NCBI GenBank assembly: GCA_963930655.1
Contig: OZ005602.1
Coordinates: 7,742,001-7,806,000 of the forward strand
Length of the DNA: 64,000 nt
Source: Myrica gale
Taxonomy: Eukaryota; Streptophyta; Magnoliopsida; Fagales; Myricaceae
Direction of reading: 5' to 3'
In this document: positions 25,495 through 37,004 of the stretch, in pieces
How the letters are laid out: every line of letters begins with the position of its first letter
Numbering within the stretch: the first letter of the stretch is position 1
Notes under the pieces: generated by a model
What the model saw: the letters and a program-made list of their open reading frames with translations, nothing else
Told to the model about the DNA's origin: nothing
Databases searched by the model: none
Made by a program: the position numbers and the translations under genes

Positions 25495-28400
25495 ATGTCG
25501 ATGTTCAAGTTTTGGTATTGCCGTCTTTGCTTTTGCTTTTTAATTTGTTTGAGCTCATTTTCCCTTTTCAGTTTCGCGTAGGTTAGGGTTTTTTTTTTCT
25601 ATCATGGAGAAGTTCATGTGTAGACTTCGTTAATCAAATCATTCGCTGCTCTGCTCTTTAATTTCGATTCTCTGAAACTTGAACTGTCGGGCTTATTGAT
25701 CTGATGCTAATAGTTTGAGCTCGCCTGTGTTATTTTGGTACTCAATTGTGATTATGAAGCTTTATTGACGGTGTTGTATTTCCAATTGTTTTGTAATTAG
25801 CGAGGCTAGTTGCAGTGATTGGCGTTGTATCAATTATCAAGCTGTATGCTTAGCACCTTTTTGTATTTTCTTGTACGCGAATAGCTAAAAGTCGTTGTGA
25901 TAGAAAACTCCCCAAGGCTGCGAAGTTAGAAAATTAGAGGAACAATGATAAGAGATCAAACGATATGCACCTGGCTTACAAATTGATTATATTTCGGAAG
26001 TCCCTAATTTAAGTACTGATGCGGCATTGGCATCCATTTGTCATGATTATGGTTAGATTTACTTATTTGATATGGTAGGGATTTGTTTGTTTATTTTGTT
26101 TTTCCTTTTTCTCTGATCAATTATTGTAAAGCTAGATGAAAATAGGAAATCTTTTTCTACACATTGTCAACACTCTGTTATGCAAGGTAATCTTCTAGTT
26201 GGTGTGTCAGAAAATGGGTATCCAAAATTCTGCTGAAATTTGAAAGAATCTGTGTGATGTGGTTCTAAAAGACAATTAATAGTTCGAATGTTGGGCATTA
26301 CATACAAGCTTAAGCTGAAAACCACGCAGATAAGAACACGGACATCTTGATTGAAATCCTGAAGATTATGCCAAGCTGTTCTTCAAGCTAAGTGGTGCAA
26401 TAAAAGCTTTGTAATTCATTGTATCTATACCTGCAGGGGATCTCAGGATCAACAATCCGAGTCACGCGCACAGGACGGTTCTTCACAGTCTTGGTATCCT
26501 CCGTCTGTAGTTAGCTCCCCAAGTTCTTCTCATCCAGGAACACCAGGGAGTACCTCTTCTGGCAGCTTCAGTTCACATAGGCCTGCAGATAGGCCACAAT
26601 CACCAGTACATGTGTCACCTGCTGAAGCTGCAGGTATCATTGCTGTTTTAAAGGACAAAAGGCAGGTTCCTGGTTCCTTAAGTCTCCATTTTGTTCTCTC
26701 CATTTATTATAAAGAAAGGTTAATGGGATTTTTTTTGCTTTTTGGAGTCTGGTAGCTCCCGGAGAGTACCAAGGATAATATTTTTACCATTTGGACGCGT
26801 ATTTCTTTATGTTTATCAATTGTTTTTAAGATGGCGTGCAATCTGAATAAAGGGAATTTCAATGGGACTAAGCCTTTGGCAATTTAAGCATCACCCTGTA
26901 ACTCATGGAAATTCGAGCACATATATAGTGTTGGCAGCTAAAATTGTAAGCCAATAGGTCTCTCCTCCTTGTACTCTTGTCAGTGTCTAAATAGTTGATT
27001 GCATTATCCAACAGCAACAGTACTAGAAGTCATTACTATATTGTCGAGTCCAAAGATTGTGGAAAAGGAATTGCAACAACATAGTTTCCAGTAACCCTCT
27101 TTTAGGGTATCATTTATATGCTGGGTTTATAAATTGCCTATCTTGTTCTCTGCATGACGCTTGTGTTTGGGCAAAATGGTATGCTTCATGCCCCCCCTCT
27201 TAATTTAGTAAGTGACCGATTGGAATCTAGCACGTGATTGCAGTTTATTTTTTTGATGCATGCAGGTTTCTCTTAGTCACCACAGTTAAGATAGTTAATG
27301 CATTCAAATTTTGTTTTCAGATTTCTAATTTGAATTCTATGGTTCTAATCTTTTTGTTGTTCTTGATATATTTGTTCAGTGTTGATGAATTACGGAAACT
27401 TCTATCTGACAAAGAGGCGTACCAACAATTTTTACTTTCACTTGATCAAGTGAAAATTCAAAACAATGTAAGTGGGGGAATATGCTCTCATTGGTTTCTA
27501 TTTGATGTTGCACAATTACGAGATAAGTTTGTGATAAAGCAACATACTAATCAACCTTGTAAGTGGAAAAAATGGCGATTGATTGTTATGGCTTCAGCAA
27601 TTTTGAGTATTTGTTTATGGTGTAATATATCAAGAGATTCTCACTCTTACCAAGCCAACTGAATGAGCAATCAATTCGTTTAATGAATCATCTGATCACA
27701 TCAGTTCTCACTATTATGCTGAGATATGTTGTAGTTTCCTATATTTTTGTTCATCATGTCTTTCTAATCTCTTTCCCTCACCGGCTTTTATGGCTCATCA
27801 GCTAAGAGATGAACTTCGCAAGGAAACTCTACAGCTTGCTAGTGAGTGCTTGTCCCTTCCCTTCTCCCAATTCATCCATTGTTTTATATATAGGTAGTTG
27901 AGGGAGAGAGATGCTAATATTGCCATATTTTATATCAGGGGAGAACTTGGAGAAGGAACCACAGATTATGGAGCTGAGAAATCAGGTGAGTTTATAGGAT
28001 CCCCTTTACTTACACTCTTAAGACAAGTTAATGGATTTGAAGAGCTTCCCCCTCTTGATTTTATGTTACAGTACAGAATCATTCGGACAACAGAGTTAGC
28101 TGCTGCTCAAGAGAAACTCAATGAACTTGAGAGACAGAAGGAAGACAGTTTGAAATTCTATTCCCCTGCATCCCTTCTCCGCAGGCTTCAAGGTATTCTT
28201 TTCTTTTCTTTTTCTTTTTTCTGAATACAGGCTTCAAGGTACTCAAGTATGATAAAATTGGTTATGGGGCGGGGGGGCCATTGTTGGCTATCCGTTATGT
28301 ATGGTCTAGCTTGAGTTTGTTATAGAGATGTGAAATACTTCTGTGTTGTTTCAGAGGCAATGAATAAGACAGAGGAGGAATCTGAAAACCAGCATCGGCA

Positions 28401-28518
28401 GCTCTTGGATAGGGAGATGGATCTTGGGGCTTTTATGCAGAAATATAAGAAATCCCGTACGACATACCATAGGCGGGCACTTATCCACCTCGCAGCAAAA
28501 ACGTCCTCTACTAGTTGA
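25495..28518 (+). CDS. VPS37: VPS37 homologue, ESCRT-I subunit, seven exons
   Basis: Exons: 25495-25514, 26437-26661, 27380-27467, 27802-27841, 27939-27985, 28072-28192, 28355-28518. Total 234 codons plus TGA, all in frame. The product is the VPS37 subunit of ESCRT-I, which sorts ubiquitinated membrane cargo into multivesicular bodies. N-terminal residues 1-70 are Ser/Pro-rich (MSMFKFWGSQDQQ; SWYPPSVVSSPSSS), then HVSPAEAAGII.VLKDK, and the Mod(r) coiled-coil domain: SVDELRKLLSDKEAYQQFL, ENLEKEPQIMELRNQYRIIR, and a C-terminal YKKSRTTYHRRALIHLAAK. Length and ending fit plant VPS37-1/2. The first coding exon is only 20 bp. Intron 2 appears to use a GC donor (AAAAG|GCAGGT); the nearby GT would add two codons' worth of sequence and break the frame. 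Confidence 0.95.
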
Positions 28519-29100
28519 ACTGATATTGTAACATGGTTGTATACTTGAATATTGAGGAACATAACTTCTTCATTGTATGAAATTATACAATTTTGCTTTG
28601 CTGTATAAGTCAATCATGTATATGTGTTTTAAGAATTCCTGTGTTCGAGATATCAATGTCTTAAGACTCATAACTCAGCGGGTGTAATCCTCCCATAACT
28701 TCTCTATCATGAAAGTTGCAGTCTCCTCGGCGCACAGCCCCTTTGTGTTTGTAATGTCTTTGCAACGTCAACACATAATCGAGACAATATTGGGAAGGAA
28801 TTCCCAATTCTGCTAGTTAAGATCACTATGAACCAAGATGGCACTTACACTGTAGAATATATAATATATATGTGTATCCCAAAAGCATTCATGGTACACT
28901 ATCACGAACTACAATGAGCAAAAACCTCTTTGAGCAGATGCCAGTACGAATTGACGCACATCCGGTGTTCCTCTTAAAGAAAAGGCAATGAATGTACACA
29001 CTTATTCCCTCTTTAACAAGTAGCTGCACCTATAGCTCAGACAAAGAAACTAGCAGTGCCAGAGCGCGCATTTGTCCAAGCATTTGGTGGCCATAACGAA
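28519..29100. other. VPS37 3' region
   Basis: 3' UTR and downstream flank of VPS37. No further gene is seen. Confidence 0.5.
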
Positions 29101-29113
29101 CGGTCAGGAAAGA

Positions 29114-29420
29114 TCACTCTTTGACGCGATCCATCTCTTTCTCCCAGTTAAGTCCAAACATTTGACGGCCAAACAGGACAATGAGGTTATACCGGAACAC
29201 CTGCAAGTTACGTGTACACATTCAGTTAATTTTTAACCCCAACACAAGTACTGTAGATTTTCGCACACAGATTAAGGTAGTTGACCAATCCCTGCAGTTC
29301 GCTGCAGAAATCAATTTGGTGGCACCAAAACAAGCAATACACATGACTATAAATGGTGCCTTCTCAACAATGCCGACAAACATGCCAAGGGAGACCAGCA
29401 TACTTGTGGTTTGATAGAAT
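29114..29420 (-). pseudogene. Unidentified 3'-terminal exon(s) of a minus-strand gene
   Basis: A clean terminal exon at 29200-29114 follows a good branch/acceptor (TTAACTGAAT ... AACTTGCAG). It encodes VFRYNLIVLFGRQMFGLNWE and KEMDRVKE, then TGA, in phase 0. Upstream, 29420-29330 is open and hydrophobic (MLVSLGMFVGIVEKAPFIVM, then CIACFG), which could be a membrane-span exon with a donor before 29330. I do not recognise the family. It may be the tail of a small membrane protein gene or another orphan fragment, since an orphan NTAN1 exon lies 800 bp away. Confidence 0.35.
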
Positions 29421-29705
29421 TTCGTTGTGTTCTAGAATCAGAGCTTGAAGCAACTGTGAGGAGAGGAAGCATGGTCTATTTATTTCTAAGAATGACTGAG
29501 TGGGACTATCTTCATCTAAGGAAACCCATTCTAGGATGGATGTTAATGGTACTACGAGTATAGAGATCTATGTAAACCTCCAGTCAGATGATAAACTGGG
29601 AGACGCCGGATTGACTTAAGCTTGTAAAACGATGTCATATGAAACTTTCATATTGCACTACAATGGTTGCTTGCCAAGTACAGGTTTCTGAAAGACACCC
29701 GACAT

Positions 29706-30065
29706 AAAATCATAAAATCCAACAATTTCCAGACCAATTGCACTAAATGGATGAAATCATAAAATCCAGGAATTTCCAGAGCGCTGCGCTCGCGCCAGTC
29801 TGGTCGCGTGGAAACCAGAGCACTGGCACGGTCTGCCCTGGAAATTTCAGGGCGTCCCGCTCTTAGGCTCTTGAAATCCAGGGCCACGCGATCGGGGCCC
29901 CCTGGAATTTCCAGCAACTCGCGCGGGAAACTTGGAATTTCCAGAGACTCACGCGGGATGCCTTGGAAATTCCAAGGTCTCGAGCGCGGGAAGATTGGAA
30001 TTCCCAGGTCTCGAGGCCCTGGAATTTCCAGGTCCTTGAGCTCGGGAAACTTGGAAATTCCAGGG
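29706..30065. repeat. Minisatellite of near-palindromes, ~31-bp spacing
   Basis: The core CTGGAATTTCCAG (or TTGGAAATTCCAG) is a near-perfect palindrome. It recurs at 29838, 29871, 29902, 29932, 29963, 29995, 30019 and 30051, with earlier copies at 29769 and a weaker one near 29808. Cores are separated by GC-rich spacers of about 18 bp containing ctcgcgcggga-like text. A separate 49-bp duplication (aaatcataaaatcc...) lies at 29706-29782. Because the cores are self-complementary, both strands remain open over 300-450 bp without being genes. Confidence 0.85.
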
Positions 30066-30191
30066 CTCGCAAACAAACACTTGCACGTTAATATGAGGCA
30101 GATAAGCATTATAGGGGCTCACAATGCACTATACGCGTTATATAAAGGCTATCTCAAGTAATTTCCTCAAGAAATTGAAAAACAAGCATAC

Positions 30192-30373
30192 ATTGACTGT
30201 AGCAGGGTTGACAGTTGCATATTCTCTTTGGAACACGTAAACCCATTTATTTGATCTCTCCAGGCTAGACTCTTCATTAGTTGAGAATTTCTTCTCTGGC
30301 ACGATTTTGAAAGTATTTGAGACAGATACCAGAATGGAGTATTTTCCATCAAAGCAAATACGGCATTATTTCC
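30192..30373 (-). pseudogene. Orphan frameshifted exon of N-terminal asparagine amidohydrolase (NTAN1)
   Basis: A minus-strand exon runs from acceptor GCGAACAG (30374) to donor GTATGC (30191). It begins GNNAVFALMEN, then after a one-base shift continues LVSVSNTFKIVPEKKFSTNE and SNKWVYVFQREYATVNPATV. These match the second exon region of plant NTAN1, the amidase of the Arg/N-degron pathway that converts N-terminal Asn to Asp. The following exons (GTDEATTC...) were not found between 29100 and 30190, nor a first exon to the right. It is therefore an isolated exon with a frameshift. Confidence 0.7.
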
Positions 30374-32900
30374 CTGTTCGCAAATAAGTGTTAGTGTCAA
30401 TTACCAATTCTCAAAATATAACAGACGCATTATGAGAGCATGTGTCCAAAAAATTTTTCCTTCTGAGAAACTATTATCAAGCCACAAATTTGCTCCATTA
30501 TACATCCGAAATGGTGAAAAATAGACGTTCTTCAAATTCTCCCCAAGTAAAAATAATGATGGGCCAAAATTCCAAAGAACTGCTCAGTTAAGCTTGTCAT
30601 TATTCAAGTTCCAAACTTGCAAATAACAGGGAACCAAGAGAACGGGTAAGAGGCTCTAAAATGCAACCAAGAATCTAAGTACTTTTTTTTCACACAGATG
30701 TTGTGAATGAGAAATAATTCTGGAGACTGAGCCTCGTAACAACTCATTATAAGGTCTAGTTCAACCTAGTGAGTTATCAAATTTGGCTTTTATAAAACTT
30801 ATCTCTCATTCCTTTTCTTTTCCACTCAACGTGAGATTCAAGATATCGCAGATCTAATCACGTTAATAAGTATCTTAACTTTCCTATACGCTACATATAG
30901 GCATCTAGGCGCAAAAGACAACATATAACAACAATTATGGCAACCTTGTTAGGATCCCCAGTCAAGGAATTCAAAACAAGCACCAATTCCCCCGTACCCG
31001 ATCTACTTCAATACCACAACGATCATCTCGACCAATGTTAAGTAGCACACAAGTGTAATAGAAAGGATATGACACACCAAGAATGACAAATACCTCACTG
31101 TTATGATAAACAAAACGTGTCTAAGGATTATTAGTCTTTTGAACCACAAGAAACAAGACAATCCCGATCAAGGGTTAATTAGCCAAAGAACGAGTACCTA
31201 AAATAAGTTATTAGCCTAGAATGAATCCCAATGACAAGGTTATTAGCCCTGAAAACGAAGTAGCATATACGTGTCTATGCTCGGCCAAAACACTCCCAAA
31301 AGCACTCAAGCTCTCTAAGACTATTATTCTCGATAATCCCTCCTAATGCTCCTAAGGGTGTTTATATAGACATCCTTAGGAGCTTAGAAACCCTAATTGA
31401 CGCCAACCAAATCAAATCTAAATCAAAGCACTGATCTTTAGGAATCAATTCCTTAAATCAAGGAAATTTGATATTACATGCCTAATAAACCGAACTCAAA
31501 AAGGAAAGGATAATATTCTAGACTTTCAGAGAAACGTCCAAATCTAGAAGATATGATTCATCGTATTGCTACAAGAAAGGAAACCAATCGCAGAAAATAT
31601 TTTCCATAAAAAACATGGTCGCGCTGTCACTATGCTCCGAGTTGGTCTTGAGCTGGTCCTGATCTGGCTGGCAGGCTGGGCATAAGTATCGCTAGTCTCC
31701 TGGTCGGTCAGCAGGATTTGGCTGCCCTAGTAGGTCAGTCTGCCTGGGCGGTCCAGGTTGGTCAGCCTGCCCTAACCAGTCGACATTGTTTCTGGCGTGC
31801 GCGCTCGGGGCGTGTCAGAAGCGCACTGGTCGGTTACTGAAACTGCCTCTTGCCACTCATCCTCCCAATCGTGGTAGTATAGGTCGTGGTCTTCACTGGG
31901 GATCCTGTCAAACCCTCTAACCTCACGACAATATTGTACTTAAAGGACTATGCCTGCATTCTTTTTGTACCGAGTTTTGAAAATCCACGACCAAAATGAA
32001 AATACAGGAGAAAGAAAGTATAACACAACCCAACTAGCGCCTCAAGAAAATTCAGTCACAAACTTAATGTCCAAACATTAACTTATCGTTGTATTTCGTA
32101 TTAATAATCAGAATTTTCCCACTCAAACTACAAACAGACAGGAGACTACTAAACCTCCCCAAATGACAAATTTTTGAACTTTTCGCTCCTACCGCGATTA
32201 TATTACTACTACACCAACAAATACGCAAGGAAGCAACAATGTAGCCAAGCATTTAACTTTCGTCGTCAGAATTCTTATCTTTTCTTCTACCGGATGGAGA
32301 GATATAGAAGTTTTTCAACTTAGTTGCTTCTCGGATATGGCACCCAAATGGATTATTGAACAAAAAAAATGAAAGGTAGTAGCAAGAATTATTTCTCACT
32401 TAGGAAGTTAGGAGCATTGGACTGTGTACAAACCACAAGATTTATGGTTGTCCTTATAGTTTATGGTTTATTTCCTTGCTTGTGATTTGAGCCCTTTCGT
32501 ACTATTGCATCCTCGAATTCAATTAATCTCTCTCATCAGTGGGACCAAGTCAACATTCTAAACTAAGACGGTTGTCCTTTTTTTTGGGAAAAATTTACTT
32601 TTCACACCTTAACTATGGGGTCATTTCTAAGTTGCACCCACTTTTATCGATTTCGTTAGATTAGTACTCCACAATTTATGTTCACTTTAATTTCCACCCT
32701 GAAGCCCGAATTGCCGTTACTTCTCATGGAAAACTAACCACGTACCGTCCACGTGAGAACTTAAAGTTCTCATTTCCCATTTTTCCCTCATCTCCTTCAG
32801 TGTTCTCTCCATCCACGCTTTTCTCCCAATACCCTCTAATCTCTGTAAATATTTAGACGGTTAAACGCAAACAAATCAATGGAGTATCAACCGACCGATC
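30374..32900. other. Spacer with no gene seen
   Basis: AT-rich sequence with only short random frames. 31140-31900 has the look of an LTR remnant (ccttaggagcttagaaacccta; then a GC-richer part with repeated ggtcagcctgcc/ggtcggtcag words at 31630-31800), but no ends were established. Confidence 0.35.
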
Positions 32901-33840
32901 GAAATCAGTGGTGTGCGTGATATGTAAGGAGGAAATGAGAGAAGGGAGGGACGTGTGTGAGTTTCTCTCTAGAAATGGCCGAAGCTACTTTCTATGTTTC
33001 TCTTCATGTCAAAACCATCACCCTTGTGCACCTCTCTCCTCATTCTCATACTCTGCATTCTGGGCTTCTATACTTTGCATCCTCATACTCTCCGTTTCTC
33101 TCTCTAGAAATGGTCGAAGCTGCTTTCTTCCTTGCCACTCATTAGCTGTTCTAGGTGGAAGAATTGGCGGTAAGTTCCAGTCCTCACTTCATCAATGACA
33201 GTGGGCTCAAGGTCAACAAAGACAACACGAGTGACATGCTCACAGCAAGCATTGCAAGTAATGAGCAACCCCAACACCAACGTATTCGGGTCATAAAAAA
33301 ACTTTCGTTCTTTCTTTTCATGGCGTTCAATAGGAGTGAGCTTGCGAGTAATGTTCCTGGCCTTCCGAGTTTGTCACGAAGCTTAGTCAGGACAGAAACA
33401 TGTAAATCAATGAAGAAATTTGAAGTTTGCTTGGAGAAAAACCTGGAAGTTGGCATTACATAACCCTTCCTCATCGACCAACCATTTCTAGAGCCCCGCT
33501 CGCGTGACCTGACGCTAAGGCCGTGCAACCACGAAGCATGCATGTGCATCAAGACTTATGTTTATTCACGATATTCATACTCAAGTCATAAATTCATGTT
33601 TTTAAGTTTAAGTTTTCCCTTACTGAGTCTTTCGACTCATAGTTTTTCAAATGTATCATTTCAGATGTTTCAGGTGAAGGTAGTCAGGAAGACTATCTAT
33701 CTTAGAAAGAAGATGATATGTATTTTGTTGTGGTGACTGTTGACCGTTGTGATCTGTCACTTAGGTTCTGAAATTTCATGTGTTATGTAATTAAGCTACT
33801 ACTTCCTTGAAACCTAATATGTAAGATTTGTTATGATAAG
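32900..33840. other. Low-confidence transcribed-looking stretch
   Basis: Two copies of a ~30-bp phrase (tctctctagaaatggycgaag...) occur at about 32965 and 33103. Open frames of 96-122 codons on both strands overlap at 33155-33552 without similarity that I recognise. I make no gene call. Confidence 0.3.
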
Positions 33841-33961
33841 TTTTGGCCCGTCTCTCTCTCGATCTTATTCCGTTGTATGTATGATTAAGCTCGCTGGGGT
33901 TTTCCCTCGGGATTGCTCGCGACTGTCACTGTCCCTACGGGTTCGCGTTTGGGGCATGACA
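33840..33961 (+). mobile_element. LTR 3'-end remnant, same family as 21356-23146
   Basis: The sequence from ctctctctcgatc to ggggcatgaca follows 23030-23146 closely, including ttccctcgggattgctcgcg and ctgtcactgtcc.tacggg. No matching start or target duplication was found. Confidence 0.55.
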
Positions 33962-34149
33962 AGAATAGTCACATGCGTAAGGGAATGATGAAGTGAGCTA
34001 GGTTTTAGAAGAGCCCGGCGAGTTTTGTTGCTTGTAGGGGAATATGAGGAACGTGAAATTAGAGGTGCATGTGCTAGCTGGCCCAAGGATCCTTGAACCT
34101 TCTGATAGCTGGTCCTTAGTGGATTTAGAAACAACCAACCAAGTCGTAT

Positions 34150-36036
34150 AAGTTGTTGGACCTGCCTATTTCAGCATGTTATTCTTATAGTGTTTCACAG
34201 TTCTGTAAATGCTTGCTAGTCTTTATCTTTTCATATCTCAAGCATGTTAAAATTCTAGTGTTTCATTTATGTTGATATATAAGTTTAGATGGGCTGATTA
34301 TAACACACGAATAACATATGAAATAGAAATTAGGCAGGCTTATTTGGTGAAAACTTCTTGCTGTCTAAAACTACCCCATGAAATCCTTGGAATGTTTGCC
34401 TGGAAATTTGTGGACAGGTCATATGTAATCATATTAGGTCTCAGTAAAAATTTCAGGGCAATCGGAAGACGGAAAAGGTCAAAAATACCCATAGAGGTCT
34501 CTAAGGTTAGTTTTAGCATTTAACACAAAACGTTAAGGTAAAAAGGTCTGAAATGGAGAAATAACTTTATGGTTGTGTAGAGTATGAAAAATAGATGGGG
34601 AAGCCCAAATTTGAGCCCAAACCAACCTGTTTAGAGGGCCCAAATCACATGGCCCGTTAAGGTCCACAAATGGACCCTTGAGCCCAATACTTCTAAATGG
34701 CCTTATGGAATCTCTTGAGTTAGAAATCTGATCCATCAAGGCTCAGGGAGGGCCCAAATAGTACAAAATTACACTTGTAAGGTTTTAAGACACATATTGA
34801 ATGATTCTTTGAAAGTTTTGAGTTCGGTTACTTCTATGCTTTTGCATGTTTGATCTATGAACGGAAAAATATAAAGATGGAACTGATTGATGAAAGGGGG
34901 TCACTACAGTGCCCTGAGAAAGCTCAAAGTAAGCAAAAGGGTCATGGAATGGCAAAGGAAAGAAAAGGCCCAAAAAGGGTATACACGAGAACTTGTGTTC
35001 TAAGAAAATGGAAAGAAAAAGTACATGGCTTTATTTTGATCTTGTTTCCTCACTGATATCATATAATATGTGCTCTATGCTTGTAAGTGATGAATCATGT
35101 ATCATAATTATGTGATGCATTATTTATGCAAATGACTGAGCATCAATGATTGCATTCATATCATGAATTATTGAGTGGACCAAGACCAAGGAATGGAAAC
35201 CAAACTTACCCAAGGTGTTTTCCGTAATGATGGGTGGCGGTACCGTTCACTAAGGGGAGAGTGCAACCACTGCTATGAGAAAAGGGTGGGCTCCTAACCT
35301 AATGGGGTAAAGTGCCTAACTATGAAAGGGTCTTGGTGCAGTTGGCGCGGGACAAGTCCCGGAGGAGAGCAGGGACGCACAACCCAACTCTGGCGGTAAA
35401 CAGAGTAGACGACGGAAACACCTCAACCCCAAAGGAATGGATGAGAATTGGGTGCACCACATCTTCTCATTTCATGTGCATCGAAGTATGTATTGATTGA
35501 TTTTATGAAGGCATGCATAGACTATCACGTATCATATTATCATATGATATGTATTGTTGATATGATTGTCATGTCCCTTCCCTGACCTTACTGAGTCCGT
35601 ATGACTCACCCCGTCTTTTGTATTGTTTGCATGTACTCAAATTCTTTTTACAAGAGGTGACTCTATGGCACCAGAGGAATATGTTGATTCATTTTTATTT
35701 GATTTTATAATCAAACTGTTTTATTTGATTCTTTTTATCCTAGCCTTTTTGTGTCTTTGGAGTGACACTTTTGTAACCTTCTATTTATTTTCGATTTATT
35801 TTCCTTATTCAATGCAGAATTTTTTTGAAGGTGTAATTGAATATCGTCATTTTGATAAATCATTGAAACTATTATTTTCCTTAATATACTTACAAATTTT
35901 CAATAAAACATTTCCGCTAAGCTTTTTCAACGCAAGTATCAAGCCTTGAGAGGATTAATTCGTGTTGTAATCTCTGCTTTTGTCATTCCATTACTATAGG
36001 AGAGCTTAGGGGGTATGTACGAGCACGAGGCGTGAC
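34150..36036 (+). mobile_element. Probable gypsy LTR remnant
   Basis: This region has the texture of a plant gypsy LTR: a start-like tgttggacctgcc, taccgttcactaaggggagag, cttactgagtccgtatgactcacccc, and an ending agcacgaggcgtgaca. No target duplication or primer site could be confirmed, so the borders are guesses. Confidence 0.35.
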
Positions 36037-36675
36037 AAATATATATCTACATACTAGAAAAAGGAATAGACCCATTTGTTATAGTTCATTTCGAAAATGT
36101 CCAGGACCTCCAACCTAATCCTACTAAATTCAGGGATAGAAAGAACTACTCTATGATTATAAAAGATGTGTAAAGTGGGGCAAATATCGCCTCCCTCAAG
36201 AATCCAAACAATGCAAGCAGCATAAGGCCCCCTTAAATCCTATGGAATGGACGATAGAGAGGCCTCCACGTCATTTACTGGGGCCTCTCTGTCCTTGGCT
36301 AGGCTCAACTCTTTGCTGAGCAAGCCAGCGTGCGTCCATGCCCTCATTTTTGTTTCTACATTTGTACCGGTTGGACCACTATAATTTAAGTACGAGCATA
36401 CCTCCGACTGGTATAGATGCTGCTTCAAAATCCATCAAAACTCATTTCAAAATCCTTCGACGTTTCAAAACTCATTTCACCCACCTTCTTCCCAAATCCC
36501 TACATTTCTTCCCAAATCCCTCAAATCCCTCATATTTCGAAATCCTCTCCCTCAAAATCTCTCGGTCACTCTCCACGCTGGCTCTCTCCCTCAACTCTCT
36601 GCTGCATCACTCACCTCACTGGTTCTGCCTCTCTGTCTTTGTCTCTCTCTCTATGGCTTCTCACTCAATTTACTA

Positions 36676-36988
36676 ACATTTTTTGTTTGATTTTTTTTTC
36701 TATTAGGTTTCGATCTTCTAGTCAAGAATGTGGGGATTTTGAGTTGCTGTAGTGGCCACATTAACGGTAAGCCCTATATAATTTTTATTTTCTGATTGAA
36801 GTTTTAGGGATACAAATGTAGGAGAAGCAGAACCTCAAATAAAACCTTTTGTATCCCTAAAACTTCATTCAGAAAACAAAAATTATATAGGACTTACCGT
36901 TAATGTGGCCACTACAGCAACTCAAAATCCCCACATTCTTGACTAGAAGATCGGAACCTAACAGAAAACAAAATCAAACAAAAAATGT
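36676..36988. repeat. Long inverted repeat (141-nt arms, ~31-nt loop) containing a duplicated exon-like segment
   Basis: The left arm 36676-36816 is the reverse complement of 36848-36988 with about seven mismatches in 141. Each arm contains a segment bounded by a pyrimidine tract plus AG (ttctattag) and a GTAAG donor (cacattaacg|gtaag), so the arms look like one internal exon and its splice sites copied in opposite orientations. To the left, 36400-36660 is C/T-rich like a 5' UTR. A transcript would fold into a near-perfect long hairpin. The truncated NLR copy starts about 20 bp to the right. Confidence 0.9.
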
Positions 36989-37004
36989 AAGTAAATCGAT
37001 TGAG

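Noticed and set aside
29648..30161. Long open frames on both strands (up to 153 codons)
   Set aside because: They are produced by the palindromic minisatellite, which reads similarly in both directions; composition is repetitive and no domain is seen.
33155..33552. Overlapping 102- and 122-codon frames on opposite strands
   Set aside because: No recognisable domain, no clear splice structure and LTR-like surroundings.
36676..36988. Long hairpin as a conserved miRNA precursor
   Set aside because: Arms are too long and too perfect for a conserved miRNA and include splice sites; an inverted duplication feeding siRNAs is the better reading.
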